A DNA stretch of 58,721 nucleotides from a bacterium (GTDB taxonomy: Bacteria > Babelota > Babeliae > Babelales > Vermiphilaceae). The stretch covers positions 1 through 58,721 of the forward strand of contig JAKBEL010000012.1 in NCBI GenBank assembly GCA_021833825.1, read 5' to 3'. Below the pieces are notes generated by a model. That model saw only the letters and a list, made by a program, of their open reading frames with translations. It searched no databases and was not told where the DNA came from. Positions 26,134 through 34,409 of this stretch are shown one piece after another; the stretch's first letter is position 1, and every line of letters begins with the position of its first letter. Made by a program: the position numbers and the translations under genes.

Positions 26134-28341
26134 TTAGAGGGGGACTTCTTTAGTAAAATCGGGAAGGTCTTGGGTATTTGTTTTTGATTGAAAAATGGTA
26201 CCGAGGTCTCTTTTGAAAAGTTCATATGCAATGTTTGTATTGCTGATACCCTCTTTGATCTTAAAATCACGTTCAATGGTGCCATCCTCTTTAATTTCAG
26301 CATCAACACGATAGTTAGCATGCTTTCCTGTTAGCTGCGGAAGTTTTTGCGCAACGCCTTTAAAGTGGGTTGCTAGTAATGATAATACCTTGCTCTTTGT
26401 GCTAAAATATTCTGCTACTTTAATAGAACCATGTTCTGCTGGTTCAGGAGCTGTTCCGCGGAACAGCTCATCTAAAACAATAAAAGCGTGTCTGTTTTCT
26501 GGTAGCGCTTCTACATCTTTAATCATATCGCCCACTCTATCAAGTTCCGCTTTAAAGGCAGATTTTCCAGATGCTGGGTCATCTACAACGTGTAAATATG
26601 ATCCAAACATGCCGATGCGAGAAGATTCACAGCTTGCAGCTGGTGCAATACCCAGTGAATGCGAAAGCCATAAGCTTGCCAATGGGCTTTTCAGGCCGCT
26701 TGTAGATTTACCTGCAGTGTTTGAACCGGTTATGATACCATGAGGTTTTGAGGCCTCACCCATTGCAAAATCATTAGTAACAGCCTTCTTTGGATTAAGT
26801 AACGGATACCACATTCCTTGTAATCTCAATTGAGGTTTTTTGTGATCAATAATTTTTCCAAAGCAGTATTTCACCAGCTCATCTTTACGTTCTTTATAGA
26901 GTTTGGCAATAGAAAGGCAAGCATCAACTTCACCAATCATTTCAGTAATGCCGGCAAATGCCTCTTTCTGATTTTTATCGTCAATGAGCCTGTGAGCCAT
27001 AAGGGTATGTCCGCTGTCCCACAACATGGAGATCTCTTTTTGAGTGCCGTTGCGCTTTAATAATGAGATTAATTTTTGAAGTTCATCGTTGTTGGCAGCC
27101 TCATCTTTTAAAGAGTTGAGCTCATTTGAAAAAACAAGTGCATTCTGAAGTTCGGGGTATTCACTAACCAATTGTTGTAAAGCCTCTGCAGATTCAAGCG
27201 CAGCGCTTAGTCCGATATTCTTATCATGAGCATAACGAACGTCTTCGCGTTGTTTTGTAAAATTCTGATAAGCAGAATACCATGAATATAAGCTATAACC
27301 TATAGTTACAGCTTTAGCACATCCTATTAAATATGCCGGTTGGATGTGGTTAGAATGTGTAAAATGATCCCATTTCATGGGTACATAGAGAAGTGGTGTC
27401 AATGTCGTTTTGTCTTGAGCTATATTCTTATTCTTATTTATAACTAGTTGTATAGCTTGATCACCAGCTGAAAATGGAGGAGCGGGTTGGAGTTGTTTAA
27501 ATATAAAATATACGAAATCGATTCCCTCTAGAGGATTAAGGGCATAAAAAGCATTTTTAAAATGGTCGGTCCAAGATTGAGTTGTACCTCGAACGTAATC
27601 TACGCCTAGTGTTAGAGCAACATTTTTAATAACAGATCCTACAATATTTGTTAAAAAGGCTTGAGTGTAAACATTCAACATGAGTTCATTATTTAGTGCT
27701 TCGAAGAAAGGAACTTTAACTTTTTTCTCGGTAAGCGGTATCGATAATGTACCATGATAATTACGATCATTGAAGGATTGTTTAAAATATTCGCTCTCTT
27801 TTGAGGGCCAGTTTGCAATCAAGTTATTTTCATGTTTTGCCCACGTTTGGCAGATTCCTTTTACCTTATTGAACAGGTCATTATCATAAGCCAATTTTTT
27901 AATAAACTCTTGCCTTCTTGCAAAGAGTTCAGGATCCTCTGAGGCTAGGTTGGTTGAAGCCATTCTATGTAATGCCAGTGTTCCAGCTGCAGAGGTTGTT
28001 CTGTCAATGCGTGACATGATTGTTTTATGTGGTTTTGCACCATCATTGGTAAATAGGCTGATATCGGTAAATAGATTCACTAAACGTTGTAATTGTTTGT
28101 TTGAGGCCTCATGAGGGTTTCGCCGTTGCAATATCTCGCTGAGAATTTGAACTCTCTGTGCACGGGAAACTGATGGAATATAGGTATAGGTTTGCGGCTT
28201 GGGCCGGTCAGTTGGTGTTGAATCAGCCTCTCTTGGTTGAGATGCCTGAAACCATCGATTGAGCAGATCATAGCTTACGGTGCCCTGCATATTAAAGGGC
28301 AGAGAGATACAGATAGAATAGAGTAAAAATTGTTTATACAT
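26134..28341 (-). CDS. MutS-type ATPase with a signal peptide and membrane segments
   Basis: 735 residues. Start chosen at ATG 28341, with GAGGAGG about 9 bases upstream. The C terminus is a MutS family ATPase domain: Walker A GSNTAGKST (539-547), Walker B followed by DELFRGT (624-630), and ATHF (657-660). The N terminus carries a hydrophobic leader (about 2-20), and two further hydrophobic stretches lie near 223-250 and 336-358. The mismatch-recognition domain with its FxE motif is absent. The true mismatch repair MutS is encoded separately at 45570. Membrane-attached MutS-like ATPases are known in other phyla, but their role is unclear. Confidence 0.8.
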   Translation of the reverse strand: MYKQFLLYSICISLPFNMQGTVSYDLLNRWFQASQPREADSTPTDRPKPQTYTYIPSVSRAQRVQILSEILQRRNPHEASNKQLQRLVNLFTDISLFTNDGAKPHKTIMSRIDRTTSAAGTLALHRMASTNLASEDPELFARRQEFIKKLAYDNDLFNKVKGICQTWAKHENNLIANWPSKESEYFKQSFNDRNYHGTLSIPLTEKKVKVPFFEALNNELMLNVYTQAFLTNIVGSVIKNVALTLGVDYVRGTTQSWTDHFKNAFYALNPLEGIDFVYFIFKQLQPAPPFSAGDQAIQLVINKNKNIAQDKTTLTPLLYVPMKWDHFTHSNHIQPAYLIGCAKAVTIGYSLYSWYSAYQNFTKQREDVRYAHDKNIGLSAALESAEALQQLVSEYPELQNALVFSNELNSLKDEAANNDELQKLISLLKRNGTQKEISMLWDSGHTLMAHRLIDDKNQKEAFAGITEMIGEVDACLSIAKLYKERKDELVKYCFGKIIDHKKPQLRLQGMWYPLLNPKKAVTNDFAMGEASKPHGIITGSNTAGKSTSGLKSPLASLWLSHSLGIAPAASCESSRIGMFGSYLHVVDDPASGKSAFKAELDRVGDMIKDVEALPENRHAFIVLDELFRGTAPEPAEHGSIKVAEYFSTKSKVLSLLATHFKGVAQKLPQLTGKHANYRVDAEIKEDGTIERDFKIKEGISNTNIAYELFKRDLGTIFQSKTNTQDLPDFTKEVPL

Positions 28342-28457
28342 TTGTTTTTGCCTCCTCAAAAATGATTATATTTATAATAGTAACAGAGTTGTGTAGGAGT
28401 GCAAGTGGAGGGGGTAGGGCTTAAAGAGAGAAGTTTTATCGATAAAAAGTATATAAT

Positions 28458-28484
28458 AAAAAGGCCAAGTTTTTCCTTGGCCTT
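28458..28484 (-). terminator. terminator of the micro-lipoprotein gene
   Basis: Stem AAGGCCAAG / CTTGGCCTT (28461-28469 with 28476-28484), loop of six, with five T on the minus strand. It is 25 bp past the stop of the small lipoprotein gene. Confidence 0.7.
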
Positions 28485-28508
28485 CACATTTTCTAATATA
28501 ACAAGCAG

Positions 28509-28646
28509 TTATATCTTCTTTACATCACGCTCTTGCGTGCAACTTGTGCTGCATGATGGCTCGCACTCACCGCATCTTCTGCCGCATGAAGCTAAGAATC
28601 CTAAAGAAATAAGGCAAAGAACTGCTGCCAATAGTTTTTTCTTCAT
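28509..28646 (-). CDS. cysteine-rich micro-lipoprotein
   Basis: 45 residues from ATG 28646, with GGAGAT about 7 bases upstream. A complete lipoprotein signal is present: basic start MKKK, hydrophobic core and lipobox LASC, so Cys21 would be lipidated. The mature 25 residues contain four more cysteines in a regular CxxCxxxCxxxC run (25, 28, 32, 36). This spacing could bind a metal or form disulfides in the periplasm. It lies alone between lon and the MutS-like gene with its own terminator. No family recognised. Confidence 0.65.
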   Translation of the reverse strand: MKKKLLAAVLCLISLGFLASCGRRCGECEPSCSTSCTQERDVKKI

Positions 28647-28681
28647 ATAAAATATCTCCGTATTTTTAAGGTTTTGAATTA

Positions 28682-31108
28682 TTATTTTTTTGTTTTTTTA
28701 CTAGTTATAGCTCGTTTTGATTTTTTTTGCACCTTTTTAAATGCATCTGGTTGAAACACAATATTGATAACCTCATCCATATTGTTCACAAAGATTAGCT
28801 TAAGTTCACCCAGTTTGATCTCTGGAAGAATCTCTTGGATGTCATCGTAGTTTTCTTGTGGGACAATAACGGTCTTCATGCCATGCTGTTTTGCTGCAAT
28901 TAGTTTTTCTTTCAGACCACCAACTGAAAGAACACGCCCTTGTAGTGTGATCTCGCCAGTCATTGCTAAATCGGGTAATGTTGGTTGTTCGGTCAGAGCT
29001 GATATGAGACTCGTGCATATAGTAATTCCAGCAGAAGGTCCATCTTTTGGAGTTGCTCCCTCTGGAATATGGATATGGATATCCTTGGTGCTATAGAATG
29101 ATTTTGGCAATCCAAGTTGTGCACTACGTGAACGAATATAGCTTAATGCAGCATGAGCAGATTCCTGCATCACTTCGCCAAGTTGTCCAGTTAATGTCAG
29201 CCCACCTTTGCCTGAAAGAGCGGTTGTTTCGATCTCAAGCATATCGCCCCCAAGCTCGGTCCATGCAAGCCCTGTTGTTATGCCAACACGGTTCTTTTTG
29301 TCAGCCAGACTCGTGTTTTTGAATTTAGGAAATCCAAGCCACTCTTTAATCAATTCATCGTTAATAGTGATCGTTTTTGTCTTATCATTTTTAAGTAAGC
29401 ATTGAATAACTTTGCGCATCAGTTTTGCAATGACACGTTCAAGTTGGCGCACCCCAGCCTCTTTGGTGTATCCAGAGATAATTTTTTTGAGCATATCATC
29501 AGGAAACTTAAATTGGCGCGCAGAAAGTTCATACTCTTTGAGATTGTTTGGTATAAGAAACTGTTTTGCGATCTCAAATTTTTCGTCCTCTGTGTAGCCA
29601 GATAGAGATATGATCTCCATACGATCAAAAAGTGGATAAGGGATTCCTTCAATCATATTTGCTGTTGCTATAAACATGACCTTTGATAGGTCGTATTCAA
29701 GATCAAGGAAGTGGTCAACAAATGTTCTGTTTTGTTGAGGGTCGAGGACCTCAAGCAGTGCTGATGCTGGATCTCCCTGCATATCACGAGCCATTTTGTC
29801 AATCTCATCAAGCAGAATTACAGGGTTCTGTGTCTTTGCTTTTTTCATTGATTGAATAATTTTACCCGGAAGAGCTCCAATATATGTTCTTCTGTGGCCA
29901 CGAATTTCAGATTCGTCTTTAATGCCACCAAGAGAGATGCGAACAAACTCGCGCCCCATACTGTCGGCAATAGATTTTGCAAGCGAAGTCTTACCTACAC
30001 CTGGAGGGCCAACAAGGCATATGATTGGGGAACGCTCTAATGATTTAGAGAATTTTTTTGCAGCAAGAAACTCAATAATGCGATCTTTTGCTTTTTTGAG
30101 TCCAGCATGATTCTCATTTAATATGCGTTCAGCCTGAGTAAGGCTAATGGTATCTTTACTACTTGCGCCCCATGGCAATGAGAGTATCCAATCAACATAG
30201 TTGCGGCTCACAACAGCTTCAGCTGATAACGGAGGCATCTGTTCGAGCCTGCGGAGCTCCTTTTCAACCTTTTCAAGTGCTTCAGGGGAAAGAGAAAGAC
30301 CTTTAGCCTTTTTTTGTAATTGGGCTATTTCAGCAGATTGATCTTCTCGACCTAGCTCTTTTTGTATAGCCTTCATCTGCTCGTTGAGATAATATTCTCT
30401 TTGGCCTTTTTCAACCTGTGTCTGTATGTGACCGCGGATCTTCTGTTCTACTAATAATATCTCAATTTCTCGTTGTAAAAATGAGCAGAGTTTTAGAATT
30501 CGTTTGCCCAGGTTGCGCAGCTCAAGAAGTTCTTGTCGTTCAGGTATAGTAAGGTTAAGATGGACCGCTATGGTATCGGTTATATAATCGATATCTTGAG
30601 GTGTCTTGATTGCAGAGATAAGATCTGCGGGCATCTTCTCATTGAGTTGAGCATATGAAAGATAAAGCTCAGATAGTTGTCTCCAAAGAGCCTGTAATTC
30701 AACAGAGTCTTTAGCACCAATGGTTGGTAAGTCTTCGCACTTAACACTGATGAAATCTTCCTGAGATGTTTCTAATTGAGTCATTTTTGATCGGCAGATG
30801 CCCTCGGCTAATATCTTTAGGGCATTATTAGGCATGCGCATAACCTGTAAGATAGTCGCTCGAGTGCCCACTTTATACACATCATCAAATAATGGATTTT
30901 CGACAGCTTGATCTTTCTGAGTTGAGATAAAGATCATTTTTTCATGCTTTAAGGCATATTCTACGGCTCTAATAGAGCTTTTTCTGCCAACAATGATAGG
31001 GGTTATGCTTTTAGGCAAGAGAACCACATTTTTCAAGGGCAGCAGCGGTAAAAAATGTTCTGGTGACTCTTGTATACGAGCTGTTTCTTGGTATTGGCTT
31101 TCAACCAT
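28682..31108 (-). CDS. lon: ATP-dependent protease Lon
   Basis: 808 residues, standard LonA. It degrades misfolded and regulatory proteins in the cytoplasm. The N-terminal substrate-binding domain (LPLLPLKNVVLLP at the start) is followed by a coiled coil, the AAA+ module with Walker A GPPGVGKTS and Walker B ILLDEIDKM, and the C-terminal protease domain with catalytic Ser in PKDGPSAG and Lys in LKEKLIAAKQHG. A Lys-rich tail follows. It is transcribed from its own upstream region and divergent from the ATP/ADP translocase. Confidence 0.98.
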   Translation of the reverse strand: MVESQYQETARIQESPEHFLPLLPLKNVVLLPKSITPIIVGRKSSIRAVEYALKHEKMIFISTQKDQAVENPLFDDVYKVGTRATILQVMRMPNNALKILAEGICRSKMTQLETSQEDFISVKCEDLPTIGAKDSVELQALWRQLSELYLSYAQLNEKMPADLISAIKTPQDIDYITDTIAVHLNLTIPERQELLELRNLGKRILKLCSFLQREIEILLVEQKIRGHIQTQVEKGQREYYLNEQMKAIQKELGREDQSAEIAQLQKKAKGLSLSPEALEKVEKELRRLEQMPPLSAEAVVSRNYVDWILSLPWGASSKDTISLTQAERILNENHAGLKKAKDRIIEFLAAKKFSKSLERSPIICLVGPPGVGKTSLAKSIADSMGREFVRISLGGIKDESEIRGHRRTYIGALPGKIIQSMKKAKTQNPVILLDEIDKMARDMQGDPASALLEVLDPQQNRTFVDHFLDLEYDLSKVMFIATANMIEGIPYPLFDRMEIISLSGYTEDEKFEIAKQFLIPNNLKEYELSARQFKFPDDMLKKIISGYTKEAGVRQLERVIAKLMRKVIQCLLKNDKTKTITINDELIKEWLGFPKFKNTSLADKKNRVGITTGLAWTELGGDMLEIETTALSGKGGLTLTGQLGEVMQESAHAALSYIRSRSAQLGLPKSFYSTKDIHIHIPEGATPKDGPSAGITICTSLISALTEQPTLPDLAMTGEITLQGRVLSVGGLKEKLIAAKQHGMKTVIVPQENYDDIQEILPEIKLGELKLIFVNNMDEVINIVFQPDAFKKVQKKSKRAITSKKTKK

Positions 31109-31445
31109 ATGATAATCCTATTTTTCTATGTTACGTTTTTAGTCAGATGGTGCTATTTTAGCACATAATTGCAATACTATTATTCTAACCTTTTTTTCAT
31201 TCTTTGTATATATGCTTTTTGTTCTTTCTATCATAGTAAAAATGATAAAAACAGGAGCGCGCGAGCAAAAATGTTTCCTATCTGAATTTTACAGATTGTG
31301 CTCTGCAATAATAAAAAAGAGAGCTTTTTTTTACAGAGCGTCTAACATTTGATAGACTAGTCATGTTGGTATAGAAGGATTTTTTATGTTTTAATGAAGC
31401 TTGGGTAAAATATATTAAGTAACATTCTTTACCGAATGGATTTTT
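31109..31445. other. 337-bp divergent intergenic region between lon and the translocase
   Basis: No protein gene or repeat is convincing here. It should hold the promoters of both flanking genes. A GCTCTG...CAGAGC inverted pair (around 31300-31335) encloses an A- and T-rich loop of about 30 bases, which may be a weak structure. A 36-codon open frame near 31240 lacks a ribosome binding site, so I did not call it. Confidence 0.4.
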
Positions 31446-32885
31446 ATGGATCTGTCGCATGCAACTCATACAGATACTCCTGAAATGATAGAGTATTATG
31501 AGCGGAGAAAGTTTATAATCCTTGGAATGGTCTTTTTTATGCTTATAGGTGCATATACTATTGTGCAGGCAATAAAGGACTCAATTTTTGGTCATATTGT
31601 TGGTCGCTATTGGATAAACTATGCGCGTTTTGGATCGATGTGTATTTTAATGCCAGCAATTATTTTCTATTCTAAGTTGGTAGATAAATTGCGCCGCTAT
31701 TATTTATTATGTTTTTATTCGGCGTTTTATGCACTATTTAGTCTGGTTTTTGCCTATTTTTTGAGTGATCCAACTATTGGGATAGCCAATGGTCAAGCAG
31801 ATCCTTCCCGCTGGTTTGGTTGGTTATTCTATTTCTTTGTAGAGGGGTTCTCTCCGTTTGTTGTGAGTGTCTTTTGGGCTTTTGTCAATTCAGTGAGCAG
31901 TCCAACTAGTGCAAAAAGACGGTATGGCACATTGACTGCGTGCTCAAAAACGGGTGGCATGCTTAGTGCCTTGCTCTGTTGGTTGTTGCTTATTTGGAAA
32001 GATGCTCAAGGGAACTATCTCTTTTCAGATACAGTAAATCATCAAATCCTTCTCTTTTTAACTGCGCTCTTTTTGTCAGGTATTCCATTTTTAATTCTCT
32101 ATCTGATGCATGCAGTTCCTGGGCGCTTTTTGCATGGCTATGAGGCCGCTTATCAGGCTGAAAAGGCAAAGAAGATGACGGGCAAATCGCAGACGGGTGT
32201 CTTTGCAGGGATTAAGATGCTTCTTAAATACCCTTATGTAATGGGTATATTTGGCATGGTCTTTTTTCATGAGTTATTCAGCACTATTTTAAGCTATCTT
32301 CGTTTGCGGGTTGCTCAAGAAAATTCAGAGAGTATCTCAGGGGTCTCCGCGATTCTCTTTCAGATTGTCTTTATGACACACTTGACAGGATTCTTTATAT
32401 CGGCATTTGGAACAAGGGTATTGCTCAATAAGTTAGGTGAGCGTGTCTGTTTGCTCCTGATTCCGATCTCTATGTCTCTTGTAATGTGTATGTTTATGTT
32501 CTATACAGCAAGTCCTTTTGCAATTGTGTTGGCTTTTGTTCTGTTAAAAGCTATAAATTATGCATTTAGCTGGCCGGTAAGAGAGAGCCTTTACATTCCG
32601 ACAGTTAAAGAGATTAAATTTAAATCTAAGTCATGGATTGATGCATTTGGTGCCAAATTTGGAAAATCTGCAGGCGCATCGTTTAATCTTTTTTCTGAAT
32701 GGGCAGGCCCAGGTCTCTTTGTAATGACTCATTCAATTTTTTTCTTTATGGTTATCTTCTGTTGGTTGATAACAGCATGGGCTTTGGGTAAGCGGTTTGA
32801 TTATGCTGTTAAGCACAATGAAGTTATTGGTCTTGGGGTAAATCCTGAAGAGCAGGGAGAGGATAGAGAGGTTGCCGAAGCATAG
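31446..32885 (+). CDS. ATP/ADP translocase family (Tlc/NTT) nucleotide transporter
   Basis: 479 residues with about 11-12 transmembrane helices. The sequence near the C terminus (KAINYAFSWPVRESLYIPT and KSKSWIDAFGAKFGKSAGA) is typical of the Tlc/NTT carriers used by Rickettsia, Chlamydia and plastids. Members exchange host ATP for ADP or import other nucleotides. Specificity (ATP/ADP exchange versus nucleotide import) cannot be told from sequence alone. It strongly implies life inside or in contact with a eukaryotic cell. The gene stands alone between lon and rpsB. Confidence 0.88.
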   Translation: MDLSHATHTDTPEMIEYYERRKFIILGMVFFMLIGAYTIVQAIKDSIFGHIVGRYWINYARFGSMCILMPAIIFYSKLVDKLRRYYLLCFYSAFYALFSLVFAYFLSDPTIGIANGQADPSRWFGWLFYFFVEGFSPFVVSVFWAFVNSVSSPTSAKRRYGTLTACSKTGGMLSALLCWLLLIWKDAQGNYLFSDTVNHQILLFLTALFLSGIPFLILYLMHAVPGRFLHGYEAAYQAEKAKKMTGKSQTGVFAGIKMLLKYPYVMGIFGMVFFHELFSTILSYLRLRVAQENSESISGVSAILFQIVFMTHLTGFFISAFGTRVLLNKLGERVCLLLIPISMSLVMCMFMFYTASPFAIVLAFVLLKAINYAFSWPVRESLYIPTVKEIKFKSKSWIDAFGAKFGKSAGASFNLFSEWAGPGLFVMTHSIFFFMVIFCWLITAWALGKRFDYAVKHNEVIGLGVNPEEQGEDREVAEA

Positions 32886-32891
32886 AATGCT

Positions 32892-32955
32892 TTTTCGCCG
32901 TCGCTGAAGCCTTTAGCAAAGGCATAGCTATGGCGGAACTTCGCGCGATACGTGG
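32892..32955. repeat. imperfect hairpin repeat of the TTCGCC...GGCGGAA family
   Basis: TTCGCCGTCGCT followed by a spacer, AGCTATGGCGGAA and GCGCGATA. Related copies lie at 56157-56205 (fullest), 53221-53234 and 53548-53572. The arms AGC-GGCG-AA form an imperfect inverted repeat. It sits just after the translocase stop and might act as a terminator, though no T-run follows. Confidence 0.5.
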
Positions 32956-33039
32956 CATAAAGCTATTGAGCACTTGATTTTATTGCATTTTTTAATCGTT
33001 TTGATACGATGATTGACGTTACTATTTAATAAAAAATTG

Positions 33040-33099
33040 CTCTCGAGAATACGGGTGGCCTCTGAAATATCAAGCCTAGAGAGTAATAACTGTAACCCG
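33040..33099 (+). promoter_or_regulatory. possible pseudoknot leader of rpsB
   Basis: Four interleaved complementary blocks precede the ribosome binding site: CTCTC (33040-33044) with GAGAG (33079-33083), and CGGGT (33052-33056) with ACCCG (33095-33099). The order A-B-A'-B' is that of a pseudoknot, with a small GGC/GCC hairpin inside. The last arm ends two bases before AAGGA of rpsB, so folding could mask the start. Autoregulation by S2 binding its leader is known in gammaproteobacteria; this is analogy only. Confidence 0.4.
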
Positions 33100-33111
33100 C
33101 AAGGAAATTAT

Positions 33112-33996
33112 ATGATTCAATTAGAAAAATTGTTTAAAGCTGGTGTTCACTTTGGCCATCTTAAAAGAAGCTGGTGCCCTAGAATGGAGCCCTATATTTG
33201 GGGGCATAAGAGCGGTGTTCACTTGATCGATATTTCAAAGACAGCTAAAGAGCTTGAAAGAGCTTCTAAATTTTTAAAAGAATTGGTTGGGCAAGGCCAT
33301 GAAGTTCTTTGGGTTGGGACCAAAAAGCCAGCGCAAGAAATTATCAGGACAGTGGCTGCAAAATTGAATATGCCATCTGTTAGCCATCGATGGATAGGTG
33401 GAACATTGAGCAATTTTGCTCAAGTTAAAAAATCGGTAACCAAATATTTGCATTACAAAGATATTTTAGAAAAGACTGACAAGTATCCTCATTATACCAA
33501 AAAAGAGTTGAATACCATTCAAAAGGCTGCTGCTAGATTGGAGCAGAACGTTGGGGGAATTGTTCAACTGACTTGGCCAGTTGGTGCATTAGTGGTTGTT
33601 GATGTTATTAAAGAGCGCTCAGCACTGCGTGAAGCTGCTGCAATGGGAATCCCAGTGATTGCGCTTGTTGATACAAATGCTGATCCTTCATTGGTTGACT
33701 ATGTAATTCCAACTAATGATGATGCTCCTCGTGCTATTCAGGTGATCATTGACTATTTAGCAGAAGCAGCTGCTGAGGGCAAAGTTGTTGCCGATAAGTT
33801 AAGAGAAGAGAATAAATTAAAACGCGATGAAGCGAAGGCTAAAGCAAAACCTGGTCAAGAATATGAATTGCCAGATGAGCTTGATAGTGAGCAACCAGTT
33901 GCTAAAAAGGCTGGAATAAGAGCTCCTAAAGAAAAAGAGGGCTTTACAAGAAGGCCAACCAGACGTATGACTTCAAATAAGAGAACCCAAGAGTAA
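33112..33996 (+). CDS. rpsB: 30S ribosomal protein S2
   Basis: 294 residues, long for S2 because of a basic C-terminal extension of about 60 residues after about 230. The start is ATG 33112 after AAGGA; the longer frame from 33013 covers the leader. S2 core motifs include AGVHFGHLKRSWCPRMEPYI at 10-29 and WVGTKKPAQE, with PVIALVDTNADP in the C-terminal half. Normally tsf (EF-Ts) follows; here tRNA-Ser and SRP RNA do, so the rpsB-tsf pair is broken. Confidence 0.97.
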   Translation: MIQLEKLFKAGVHFGHLKRSWCPRMEPYIWGHKSGVHLIDISKTAKELERASKFLKELVGQGHEVLWVGTKKPAQEIIRTVAAKLNMPSVSHRWIGGTLSNFAQVKKSVTKYLHYKDILEKTDKYPHYTKKELNTIQKAAARLEQNVGGIVQLTWPVGALVVVDVIKERSALREAAAMGIPVIALVDTNADPSLVDYVIPTNDDAPRAIQVIIDYLAEAAAEGKVVADKLREENKLKRDEAKAKAKPGQEYELPDELDSEQPVAKKAGIRAPKEKEGFTRRPTRRMTSNKRTQE

Positions 33997-34009
33997 TCGA
34001 GGGTTTTTT

Positions 34010-34101
34010 GGAGAGATGTCTGAGTGGTCGAAAGAGCACGATTGGAAATCGTGTATGTCCTGAAAAGGGCATCGAGGGTTCGAATCCCTCTCTCTCCACC
34101 A
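34010..34101 (+). tRNA. tRNA-Ser (anticodon GGA)
   Basis: Acceptor GGAGAGA / TCTCTCC, anticodon loop TTGGAAA (GGA, codon TCC), a long variable arm typical of Ser tRNAs, T-loop TTCGAAT and an encoded CCA at 34099-34101. The discriminator base before CCA is A (34098), where Ser tRNAs usually have G. Confidence 0.97.
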
Positions 34102-34139
34102 TACTTCACGTAAAGCTTCGTATGGCAGGCCAGCTTTTT
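34099..34139 (+). terminator. tRNA-trailer hairpin of the CCA-anchored family (Ser copy)
   Basis: CCATAC (34099-34104, includes the tRNA CCA) pairs perfectly with GTATGG (34120-34125). The loop is TTCACGTAAAGCTTC and the tail is CAGGCCAGC followed by five T. Arms differ from the Ala and Arg copies but stay complementary. Confidence 0.75.
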
Positions 34140-34280
34140 AGATGAATTGGTGGTTGAATCTAACGGGGGTTAGAATTGACATTGCTGATATTAAAGTGAG
34201 ACCGAACTCATGTTAATGTGTTCGGTAGAATTGAATTGAAATATGTTACGCCATAGCTTGTGCATTGGCGAATAAAAGAG

Positions 34281-34378
34281 TTGGGGGACCGGTTTAGGAA
34301 AAGTCTGTTTAATCTGTCAGGTCCGAAAGGAAGCAGCAGGAATAAATCTTTATCCTGTGTTAGCCAGTTGTCCCCCAC
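34281..34378 (+). ncRNA. ffs: signal recognition particle RNA (4.5S type)
   Basis: The conserved SRP apical motif GTCAGGTCCGAAAGGAAGCA is centred near 34317-34336. The ends close as TGGGGGAC (34282-34289) with GTCCCCCA (34370-34377). About 98 nt, the short bacterial form. Position just upstream of dnaX is a known common arrangement. The 34140-34280 gap also holds a CCGAAC/GTTCGG hairpin near 34202-34226 and a TTGACA box. Confidence 0.95.
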
Positions 34379-34409
34379 ATATCCTGTTACAAGTGAACTA
34401 TTGAATATT

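Noticed and set aside
28399-28650. Plus-strand open frame opposite the micro-lipoprotein
   Set aside because: It overlaps the terminator and the better-supported minus-strand lipoprotein with its ribosome binding site.
33855-34109. Minus-strand open frame overlapping tRNA-Ser and the end of rpsB
   Set aside because: Antisense to tRNA-Ser, with the usual 'RGIRTLDALFRTYTIS' false product.
34260-34409. N-terminal extension of dnaX
   Set aside because: It would translate the SRP RNA. The family start fits ATG 34410.
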